Source: Streptococcus tangpeifui (GTDB lineage: Bacteria; Bacillota; Bacilli; Lactobacillales; Streptococcaceae). Taken from it: DNA of 64,000 nt. The notes below the pieces were generated by a model. It made no database searches and was not told the origin of the DNA. It saw nothing but the letters and a program-made list of their open reading frames with translations. The position numbers were made by a program, and so were the translations under genes. The stretch lies in the NCBI RefSeq assembly GCF_011038795.1, contig NZ_JAAKDU010000010.1:1-64000 (forward strand), written 5' to 3'. Below, piece after piece: positions 58,330-64,000 of this stretch (position 1 is its first letter; every line of letters begins with the position of its first letter).

Positions 58330-60477
58330 TTATTTATTAAAGAGTTGATAGTAGAAACCTTGTTTTTTTAGTAGATCTTGATGAGAACCTGATTCTATGA
58401 TTTTTCCCTGATCAAGAACAACGATTTTGTCTGTTCGCTCGGAAATGCTAAGTCGGTGAGCCACGAAGATAATTGTTTTCTCCGTCATCTGCATCAGGTT
58501 GTCAATGACTTTTTTCTCAGTTAAGACATCCAGCCCGCTGGTAGCTTCATCTAAAACCATAATCGGAGACTTGGTCAGTAGGGCGCGGGCCAGTGCGATC
58601 CTCTGCTTTTGACCGCCAGATAGACCGGCTCCATCAGATAATTCCGTTTGATAGCCAAGGGGCATCTGCTCGATATCTCTTCTGATTTCAGCCAATTCAC
58701 AGGCTTTCATAATATCTTCTTGTGAAACAGATTCATCTGCTCCTAGAGTCAGGTTGTCTAAAATACTGCCAGAAAAGATATAAGGTTGTTGGGGTAGATA
58801 ATTGATATAGCGCCGCAATAGCTTCTTATCCAAGAGATTAGTATTTAGCCCATTAATGGTGATTTCTCCCTTGTATGGTTGGAAGAAGTTGACAATCAGT
58901 TTGGCCAATGTTGTTTTACCGGAGCCACTGATACCAACTAAACTGATTTTTGAGCCCCTATTAATTGTAAGATTAATGTCTGTCAGAGTATCACGGCCAA
59001 AACCATATTTATAGGAAACATCTGAAAAAGCGATCTTGCCATCTAAGGCTGAATGATCCACCTTAGTTGTTTTTTTATCGAATTCCGATGACACAAGATA
59101 AACTTCATTGAGTCGGTTGTTGGCTACTTTAGCTGACTGCAGTTTTGTCTGCAAATTGATGATATTTTCCAATGGATTGGTAAAGTAGGTTAAAAGCGAG
59201 TTATAGGCAATGAGCTGACCGATAGAGATCCTATTGGACATAACTAGTTTAGAGCCAAACCAGAGGATGGTGACATTTAAAATAAGCTGAGCAGCCTTTT
59301 TCAAAGCTGTCTGCAGCACTTCATACTTATGACGATTGAAAGATTTGTCAAGATAGTCAACGAACTCGTTATCAACATTGCGATAGCGCGTGTCTTCGCT
59401 GGTCAGCGATTTAATGGTTTCCATCCCATTGATATCTTCGATAATAGCAGAGCTGACCATACTGTTAGCTTCCATAACCTCTTGGTTCATCTTTTCAAAA
59501 GGCTTCATAAAAGCAAAGATGATAACGGTATAGATTGGAATCGACAGCAAGGTCAAGAGAAAGAGATTCGTATTTTGAAGAAAGAGGACAGCCCCAATAA
59601 TAATCAAGATAAAACAATCCAGAAAGATGGAAAGGATGGTCGAAGCGAGAGCATCAATGATGGCATTAGCATCCGAAAAACGTGAGGTAATCTCACCCGT
59701 CCGTCTAGTCGCAAAAAATGACATAGGGAGAGAGAAAATGTGGCGGATATAGGCTAAAATCACATCAATACTAAGTCTCTGACTGAGGACAGTTAAGAGA
59801 TAGTCCCGTGAGAAGGCCATGATTTGCTGGATAATATAGGTAATGACCAGACCTACCGAAACGATAGTCAGAGTCGACAGCATCTGATTGGGGATATAGT
59901 TGTCCAAAATACCTTGGAGGTAGTAGGAACCTAGAATATCAATTAGGGTTACTAAAAGACTAGCAAGGCTAATCTGAAAGATAAGTCCCTTTTGCTTCAG
60001 GATAAGGGGGATAAAATTCAGTAAACCATTTTTCCTATCCTTATGAGGTTTGTAAGCAGGTTCTGGAGCTAAGAAGATGGAAACACCGTCCCATTCTTTT
60101 TCAAAGGTTTCTTTCTTCATTTTGGTAACCTTGACTGTAGGATCAGGATCACCAATAATGAAGTGATTTTTCTTGGCCTTGTAAACTACATAGTAGTGTT
60201 GCAGTTTTCCTTCTTTATTGACATGGACGATAAAAGGAAAAGGGATATCCTTTTCGTCAAAGAGGCTCATATCAGCTCGAACAGCTTGGGTCTCAAAGCC
60301 TATAGCTTTGGCAGCTTCAACAATCCCCAGAGCTGTCGTTCCTTCTTTATCGGTCTTAGCCAGTTCTCGCAAGTGCGCTAAGGAATAGTTAGAGCCATAA
60401 TATCTGGCAACGGATGCCAGAGCAGCTATTCCGCAATCTCTAGCATCAATCTGGGGAATAAATTTGTAAAAGTTCAT
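58330..60477 (-). CDS. comA: C39 peptidase-containing ABC peptide exporter, ComA/CslA-like
   Basis: The 715-residue protein combines an N-terminal C39 peptidase (catalytic Cys in QIDARDCGIAALAS at about 15, His in LQHYYVVY near 96, then DPDPTV), six membrane helices (about 165-430), and an ATPase domain with GISGSGKTT near 520, LSGGQKQRIALARA near 620, and IMVLDEATS. It cuts double-glycine leaders and exports the mature peptides. Substrates should include the peptides at 61111-62015 and perhaps those at 27062-27646. The promoter carries the 21-bp repeats. A 182-bp gap without a gene separates it from comB. Confidence 0.9.
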   Translation of the reverse strand: MNFYKFIPQIDARDCGIAALASVARYYGSNYSLAHLRELAKTDKEGTTALGIVEAAKAIGFETQAVRADMSLFDEKDIPFPFIVHVNKEGKLQHYYVVYKAKKNHFIIGDPDPTVKVTKMKKETFEKEWDGVSIFLAPEPAYKPHKDRKNGLLNFIPLILKQKGLIFQISLASLLVTLIDILGSYYLQGILDNYIPNQMLSTLTIVSVGLVITYIIQQIMAFSRDYLLTVLSQRLSIDVILAYIRHIFSLPMSFFATRRTGEITSRFSDANAIIDALASTILSIFLDCFILIIIGAVLFLQNTNLFLLTLLSIPIYTVIIFAFMKPFEKMNQEVMEANSMVSSAIIEDINGMETIKSLTSEDTRYRNVDNEFVDYLDKSFNRHKYEVLQTALKKAAQLILNVTILWFGSKLVMSNRISIGQLIAYNSLLTYFTNPLENIINLQTKLQSAKVANNRLNEVYLVSSEFDKKTTKVDHSALDGKIAFSDVSYKYGFGRDTLTDINLTINRGSKISLVGISGSGKTTLAKLIVNFFQPYKGEITINGLNTNLLDKKLLRRYINYLPQQPYIFSGSILDNLTLGADESVSQEDIMKACELAEIRRDIEQMPLGYQTELSDGAGLSGGQKQRIALARALLTKSPIMVLDEATSGLDVLTEKKVIDNLMQMTEKTIIFVAHRLSISERTDKIVVLDQGKIIESGSHQDLLKKQGFYYQLFNK

Positions 60478-60606
60478 AAAAACTCCTTTATTAAGATATA
60501 AAGAGCGCTAACAAACCTATATAAAAATAGGAAATTGACACAGTGCCACTAAAGCACAAGGAAGTTTATCTTTTTTAGCTCGTGTTTAATGAGGAGCGCA
60601 ATCAGA

Positions 60607-60677
60607 ATTATTGTGCCATAAAATCTCTCTAAAATTTTATCCAAGTCATGAAACGGCCTTATTTTGTCGTGAACGGG
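60607..60677 (-). promoter_or_regulatory. ComE-type direct repeats upstream of comAB
   Basis: On the minus strand TTCACGACA (60673-60665) and TTCATGACT (60652-60644) lie 21 bp apart, each preceded by CCGTT or CCGTTT as in the comED box. A -10-like AATAAT (60612-60607) is about 31 bp further on; this last element is less certain. Confidence 0.72.
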
Positions 60678-60709
60678 AAAATAAAACTATGACTAACTTG
60701 AAGCAATGC

Positions 60710-60775
60710 CCGTTCACTACATATTTTGGCCGTTTCACGACATAAACGTGCACAGCTAAAAATTTTTGGTATCCT
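60710..60775 (+). promoter_or_regulatory. ComE-type direct repeats and promoter toward the bacteriocin genes
   Basis: TTCACTACA (60713-60721) and TTCACGACA (60734-60742) have the same 21-bp period and the same CCGTT context. TATCCT (60770-60775) lies 27 bp after the second repeat, matching the comED layout. It diverges from the comAB box, so one 100-bp region controls both exporter and peptides. Confidence 0.78.
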
Positions 60776-61003
60776 ATAGGTGTCGCTTGCAAGAGACAAA
60801 AAGAAAGCTATCTGGAATTGATTAGCCAGATACTTTTCAGCAAATTTAACTCTAGAAGCTACAAACTTCTCAATGCAGAAGTAGGTTTATCCTTTTGAGG
60901 TTATTATATATCTAAAACATTCAAACATAAGAAAGTTGAAAATATGAAAAAAATAAAAAAATTAATTTCATATTTGAGAATATCAGGAAAGACTAGATTT
61001 TAA
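60776..61003 (+). other. Long leader of the peptide operon with hairpins and a 19-codon ORF
   Basis: Between the ComE-type promoter and the first peptide gene lie 335 bp. TATCTGG pairs with CCAGATA (60809-60834), followed by CTTTT, a possible early terminator. Two competing small hairpins follow (AGAAG/CTTCT versus ACTTCT/AGAAGT, about 60854-60882). A 19-codon ORF at 60944-61003 would encode the very basic MKKIKKLISYLRISGKTRF, with only a weak ribosome site (AAGAAAG). Whether it is translated is open. Confidence 0.4.
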
Positions 61004-61110
61004 TGGTAAGATAATAACCGTAAAGCGATTAATCAATTTACAAAAATTTATTATGTTAATAGACTGGTTTAGCTAGCTAGTTTAATAACAATGTTTAAGG
61101 AGGTAGCAAA

Positions 61111-61242
61111 ATGAAAACACAAGCTATTGAAAAATTTGATGTAATGGATATTGAAGACCTTGCCACTGTTGAAGGTGGAGCGATTATTAACATTGGTTAT
61201 CAATTTGCTCGTGGCTTTGCTGATGGTTGGATATCAAAATAA
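61111..61242 (+). CDS. Double-glycine peptide precursor 1 (pheromone or bacteriocin)
   Basis: The 43-residue product has a classic leader (AIEKFDVMDIEDLATVEGG) and a mature 20-mer AIINIGYQFARGFADGWISK. AAGGAGG is 7 nt before ATG 61111. The mature size, amphipathic pattern and C-terminal Lys resemble streptococcal CSPs, while the leader is of the bacteriocin type. It is the first double-glycine gene downstream of a ComE-type promoter, which makes it a candidate for the missing pheromone. It shares an RGxxDG motif with the next peptide. Confidence 0.8.
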   Translation: MKTQAIEKFDVMDIEDLATVEGGAIINIGYQFARGFADGWISK

Positions 61243-61261
61243 CAATAATGAGGTGATTACA

Positions 61262-61399
61262 TTGAAAAAAATAACAGAAAGTAACAATTTAAATAATAAA
61301 GAGTTAGAATCTATCGTAGGTGGAGGGAATATTATTTATAAAATTGGTAAATTTTACGGTAGCTATACTCGTGGATTATGGGACGGAATTGTTGAGTAG
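61262..61399 (+). CDS. Double-glycine peptide precursor 2
   Basis: A 45-residue precursor starts at TTG 61262, 7 nt after a GAGGTG site (GTG 61253 is a weaker in-frame option). The leader MKKITESNNLNNKELESIVG-G is ComC-like. The mature 24 residues start GNIIYKIGKFYG and end RGLWDGIVE. Alignment with peptide 1 shows shared I-I...IG and RG-x-x-DG positions, so the two may be a duplicated pair acting together. Confidence 0.78.
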   Translation: MKKITESNNLNNKELESIVGGGNIIYKIGKFYGSYTRGLWDGIVE

Positions 61400-61413
61400 A
61401 AGAGGTAAATAAT

Positions 61414-61563
61414 ATGTTAACAATGGATAGTAAGACTTATCAAATAGTAAGCGAAAGTAAACTCGCAACAATCGCTGGTGGTCATAGTACGGCCTATAAC
61501 ATTGGTAAGACAGAATCAAGGCTTGGTATGGCAGCACTTAACATTTTTTCAGTTTTCAAATAG
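61414..61563 (+). CDS. Double-glycine peptide precursor 3
   Basis: The 49-residue precursor has a leader ending KLATIAGG and a mature 26-residue part starting HSTAYNIGKTESRLG and ending ALNIFSVFK. AGAGGT lies about 7 nt before ATG 61414. It follows peptide 2 by 14 bp and is surely cotranscribed. The mature part is cationic and amphipathic. The sequence differs from peptides 1 and 2. Confidence 0.76.
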   Translation: MLTMDSKTYQIVSESKLATIAGGHSTAYNIGKTESRLGMAALNIFSVFK

Positions 61564-61589
61564 TATGATCAATAATATTAGGAGTGAAA

Positions 61590-61751
61590 ATGAAAAATAG
61601 TGAACGAATAATTTGGTGCTCTGCTTTCACTTTCTTTTCAGTTGCTTTAGTAGCTCGACTATTGATTAATCAGCTTTCTCATCCTTTGGGATTATTATTA
61701 TTGATATCAACAGTAGTAGCTACTGGAAAGCAAGCCTTCATAAAAAAATAG
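61590..61751 (+). CDS. Small membrane protein, possible immunity protein
   Basis: The 53-residue product has two hydrophobic segments (about 8-27 and 32-46) and a basic tail (GKQAFIKK). GGAG is 6 nt before ATG 61590. Its place right after three bacteriocin-like peptides suggests self-protection, as many short membrane proteins in blp-type loci do. I recognise no family. Confidence 0.6.
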   Translation: MKNSERIIWCSAFTFFSVALVARLLINQLSHPLGLLLLISTVVATGKQAFIKK

Positions 61752-61766
61752 AGCCAATCTCTATCG

Positions 61767-61809
61767 GCTTTACCGTCTAAATGAGTTTTTCTCATTTGGA
61801 CGATAAAGC
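61767..61809 (+). terminator. Long hairpin after the first peptide cluster
   Basis: GCTTTA-CGTCTAAATGAG pairs with CTCATTTGGACG-TAAAGC over about 18 bp (one mismatch, one G-U) around five T. No T run follows, so it may be a terminator, a processing site or an mRNA stabiliser. Confidence 0.5.
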
Positions 61810-61862
61810 TTATAGCAAAGTCTTAATTTTATAAAACTGAAAAAGGAGTTTGTTATAATACA

Positions 61863-62015
61863 ATGGCAATTGAAAAATTTGATGTAATGAATATTGGAGG
61901 CCTTGCCACTGTTGAAGGTGGAGGAGCAGGTGGTGTTCTTACCTGGGGAGGTCTCTTAACAGCCTACGGTTTGGGTTATGCTGCTGGTCAGACAGTTTAT
62001 AATTTGACTCATTAA
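61863..62015 (+). CDS. Double-glycine bacteriocin precursor 4
   Basis: The 50-residue precursor has a leader nearly identical to that of peptide 1 (AIEKFDVMNIGGLATVEGG) and a 30-residue mature part starting GAGGVLTWGGLLTAYG and ending TVYNLTH. It is rich in Gly and has GxxxG spacings typical of two-peptide bacteriocins. AAAGGAG is 14 nt before ATG 61863, rather far. A GGGAGC/GCTCTCCC hairpin follows at 62032-62061. Confidence 0.8.
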   Translation: MAIEKFDVMNIGGLATVEGGGAGGVLTWGGLLTAYGLGYAAGQTVYNLTH

Positions 62016-62102
62016 TTTATTTGATTAAACAAACAAGGGGGAGCTACAGCTCTCCCTGTTTGCTAATATCCTAACTGTTAAGTTGAATATGGAGGATTAA
62101 AA

Positions 62103-62510
62103 ATGATAAAAGATAGAAAAAGCTTAAGCCCCTCCTTCTTTTTAGATAGGAGTAAAGTCTTAGTGCTTATGTTACTTTTGCTTTTTGCTCTTATGGCTGC
62201 AAAAGCTTATATTAGTATGCAAAAAAACACAAGTTTGATTGATGATGCTTTTGCTTTTGAAATTGTTTTATTTTGTTGTTTATTAATAGAATGGATTTCT
62301 AGGAAGAAAATAAAATTGCAAGCTAGTCGTTTGCATACTAGGCGACTATTAGCAAAAATTTTTCTAATTGGCTTTATCGTGTTAGCTATCATAGATTTTG
62401 GGCTATACATAGTAAAAGATAACCACTTTATTAATATATATCTTATTTTAATGTTTTTAATATCTATTGGTTCATTAGTAGACTGGCTTAGTGAAAAGTT
62501 AAAGAGGTAG
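62103..62510 (+). CDS. Four-helix membrane protein of the bacteriocin region
   Basis: The 135-residue product has four membrane segments (about 19-37, 48-63, 84-105, 110-127) with basic loops (SRKKIKLQASRLHTRR). GGAGG is present 8 nt before ATG 62103. No family is recognised. Location suggests an immunity or exporter-associated protein. Confidence 0.55.
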   Translation: MIKDRKSLSPSFFLDRSKVLVLMLLLLFALMAAKAYISMQKNTSLIDDAFAFEIVLFCCLLIEWISRKKIKLQASRLHTRRLLAKIFLIGFIVLAIIDFGLYIVKDNHFINIYLILMFLISIGSLVDWLSEKLKR

Positions 62511-62575
62511 TTGTTAATAAGATTGTCTTTTAATAGTGGCTTAATTCAAGTGTATCACTTAGGCTTTCGCAACAG

Positions 62576-62710
62576 TTAGTAGCATAAGTAAAAGGAGCCA
62601 ATAATTATGAAGTGTTCTACTCAGACTTCGGTAATTTAGCATACCTAGGGGGAGGAGTAATAGGAGTGACTTTTGGATTGTGGGGAGAAAAAATTGGTTT
62701 TCTTGTTGCC
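62576..62710 (+). repeat. 135-bp direct repeat, copy 1
   Basis: It is nearly identical to 63234-63367: one base missing near the left end and one T/C difference (62636 region). Sequence diverges abruptly at 62711. It carries a ribosome site and the 5' two thirds of a small gene. Confidence 0.9.
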
Positions 62711-62731
62711 GAATCCCAACATATCTTTTGA
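62612..62731 (+). pseudogene. Truncated copy of the small membrane protein at 63269-63427
   Basis: From GTG 62612 the frame encodes FYSDFGNLAYLGGGVIGVTF and continues to GFLVA, identical to the intact copy, then runs into unrelated ESQHIF and a stop. The membrane tail is lost at the repeat boundary. AAGGAG is 14 nt from the GTG but 8-9 nt from an out-of-frame ATG that gives only MKCSTQTSVI. Confidence 0.6.
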
Positions 62732-62771
62732 TCAAATATAAAATGTTTTGTTTAAAGTAGAAAGGTTTTTT

Positions 62772-63071
62772 ATGTCTAAATTAAAGTGGTTTTCTGGTGG
62801 AAAAGAAAGACGGGATAATGCATTGGACTTACTTGAGTCTATAATTATAGAACTAAGAGAGATAGACGGTAGTGAATCCTTACAAAAATTTTTATTAGCT
62901 TATAAGGAAGAGCTTGAAAAGCAAAAGGCACCGATCCCAACAATTCTTAGCCGTTTTAATATAGAGCTATCTGAGGTACTTAGGAATAGCAATATTATTC
63001 TAAACAATAAGGTGAGGGAGCAGTTAGATTCTATAAGAAAGTTGTCTTATATAAGATATGGTTATTATTAA
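62772..63071 (+). CDS. Bacteriocin immunity protein (EntA immunity-like)
   Basis: The 99-residue protein is helical and charged, without a membrane segment (SKLKWFSGGKERRDNALDLL start, then EELEKQKAPIPTILSRFNIE). This pattern fits the four-helix-bundle immunity proteins of class II bacteriocins (enterocin A immunity family). AGAAAGG is 6 nt before ATG 62772; the in-frame TTG 62748 is less likely. It probably protects the producer against one of the peptides upstream. Confidence 0.75.
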   Translation: MSKLKWFSGGKERRDNALDLLESIIIELREIDGSESLQKFLLAYKEELEKQKAPIPTILSRFNIELSEVLRNSNIILNNKVREQLDSIRKLSYIRYGYY

Positions 63072-63233
63072 ACCCTCTCATAGAATTTAATTTTGATGTA
63101 CACAAAAAATTGTCATTGTTATCAGAAAATTCATAACTTATCAATGGTGGTAAACATTGGCAAGATTGTCTTTACACTCAGGTTAAGTACAACATACTAA
63201 TTGATGGAATTGGTATCAAAAGTTGTAAGTTTC

Positions 63234-63367
63234 TTAGTAGATAAGTAAAAGGAGCCAATAATTATGAAGTGTTCTACTCAGACTTCGGTAATCTAGCATA
63301 CCTAGGGGGAGGAGTAATAGGAGTGACTTTTGGATTGTGGGGAGAAAAAATTGGTTTTCTTGTTGCC
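63234..63367 (+). repeat. 134-bp direct repeat, copy 2
   Basis: Second copy of 62576-62710, attached to the intact 3' end of the small gene. The immunity-like gene lies between the two copies, so recombination between them would delete it. Confidence 0.9.
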
Positions 63368-63427
63368 CTAGTTTATGTTCTGGCGGTTTTGTTGTATAAG
63401 CTTATTTTAAGAAAAAATAGACAGTAA
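63269..63427 (+). CDS. Small membrane protein with Gly-rich N-terminus
   Basis: From GTG 63269 the frame gives 52 residues: FYSDFGNLAYLGGGVIGVTF, then a hydrophobic helix (GFLVALVYVLAVLLYKLIL) and a basic tail RKNRQ. The ribosome site AAGGAG is better placed for an out-of-frame ATG (63264) that ends after 10 codons, so either GTG is used or the gene was damaged near its start. A terminator follows. It could be an immunity or bacteriocin-like protein. Confidence 0.5.
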   Translation: MFYSDFGNLAYLGGGVIGVTFGLWGEKIGFLVALVYVLAVLLYKLILRKNRQ

Positions 63428-63436
63428 GACAGTTGG

Positions 63437-63470
63437 GCGAAAGTTGGAAGATTTCAACTTTCGCTTTTAT
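63437..63470 (+). terminator. Terminator of the bacteriocin region
   Basis: A perfect 10-bp stem GCGAAAGTTG with CAACTTTCGC is followed by TTTTAT, about 10 bp after the last small gene. From 63471 to 63893 no gene is supported; the 3' part should hold the promoter of the next gene, with an ACTAAGT/CACTTAGT inverted repeat near 63757-63774. Confidence 0.85.
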
Positions 63471-63893
63471 GAATCAATAAGAAATTATGGTATTGCTACT
63501 AAGTGAGGTTAAATATAGAATCTAATGTGGCCTTAGTCTGTTTTATAATATTTCATTTTTTAAAATGGGTCGAATTTTGTCCTGAATAGACGTTTTAAAA
63601 ATATGCAATCAAGAGTATAAGGATTTTAGCTGTAGTAGCAATTTTTATTGGATAAACGTGGCGATTTATTCAACTGAATTGCGGCAAAAAATCTTTGTTA
63701 TAATCGATGTGCCTCTGTTTTCTTATGTAACCATTAGCGATGAAGGGTGTATACATACTAAGTAGTCACTTAGTGTAAACTATAGATCTACTCATACTTT
63801 GCAACCTACAAGGAATTTAGTGAAACAAATTATTTTTAGAGGTGCCTTATATTTAATTAAATTAAACAAAAAAGATGAAAGGAAACGTTACTT

Positions 63894-64000
63894 ATGAATC
63901 GTTATAAATCATTATTACTATTCTCAGCAACAGCTTTGCTATTAGTGGGAGGTACAACTTACGCTGATGAAGTGAGTCAAAATGCTGACCAAGGGCAAGT
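63894..64000 (+). CDS. N-terminus of a secreted protein (cut by the window end)
   Basis: Thirty-five codons are visible. [20 protein letters not shown] is a clear signal peptide; cleavage is expected after TTYA, leaving [17 protein letters not shown] is 10 nt before ATG 63894. The acidic, Gln-containing mature start is common in streptococcal surface and secreted proteins such as adhesins, glucan-binding proteins and hydrolases, but nothing more can be said. Confidence 0.7.
   Translation, partial: MNRYKSLLLFSATALLLVGGTTYADEVSQNADQGQ

Overview
The window is chromosomal DNA of a low-GC Gram-positive coccus, very probably an oral Streptococcus of the mutans group. The proteins (LDH, GyrA, ComE/ComD, GlgD) look streptococcal. 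As far as I remember it, the gene order rpsT - coaA - methyltransferase - pdp - deoC - cdd - rnsBACD ... nox ... ldh - gyrA - srtA matches that of S. mutans. I cannot name the species from sequence alone.

Layout. 1-860: a structured repeat and no gene. 859-9906: rpsT and coaA (minus strand), then a nucleoside salvage and uptake block (methyltransferase, pdp, deoC, cdd, rnsBACD). 10088-20514: a complete glycogen/maltodextrin block (pulA, glgB-C-D-A-P) that in S. mutans, from memory, lies elsewhere. 20796-26929: nox, ldh (minus), gyrA, srtA. 27062-27646: two Gly-rich bacteriocin precursors (minus). 28159-34629: a PsiE-like membrane protein, pgm, panT-coaC-coaB (minus) and fhs. 34831-36017: a broken flavin disulfide reductase. 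36097-40918: cls, a small RNA upstream of asd, asd, dapA and an ATP-cone protein. 41261-43163: a MocR regulator facing an ECF S-component. 43296-52322: rbgA, rnhB, two acetyltransferases (the second fused to a ROK kinase), dprA, topA and a membrane protein. 52323-53600: repeats and apparently non-coding DNA. 53604-55126: a patatin and a PAP2 phosphatase. 55133-63470: a quorum-sensing and bacteriocin island. 63894 to the end: the start of a secreted protein.

How the parts work together. pdp/deoC/cdd break down nucleosides imported by RnsBACD. PulA debranches glucan and GlgBCDA/GlgP build and mobilise glycogen. Nox and Ldh regenerate NAD+. CoaA, CoaB, CoaC and PanT serve coenzyme A synthesis. 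In the island, a ComE-like LytTR regulator and a ComD-like HPK10 kinase are encoded beside a ComA/ComB-like C39 peptide exporter and at least four double-glycine peptide genes. Three promoters (comED, comAB, and the promoter diverging toward the peptides) carry the same pair of 9-bp direct repeats with an exact 21-bp period, so they should form one regulon. No conventional comC is visible. The first short peptides downstream of the divergent promoter are the best pheromone candidates.

Most notable non-gene structure: an interspersed family of hairpin-rich repeats (near 124-606, 40924-41231, 47240-47420 inverted and 52396-52740), with compensatory changes in the stems and a terminator-like end. 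I saw no tRNA, rRNA, CRISPR array, prophage or intact insertion sequence.
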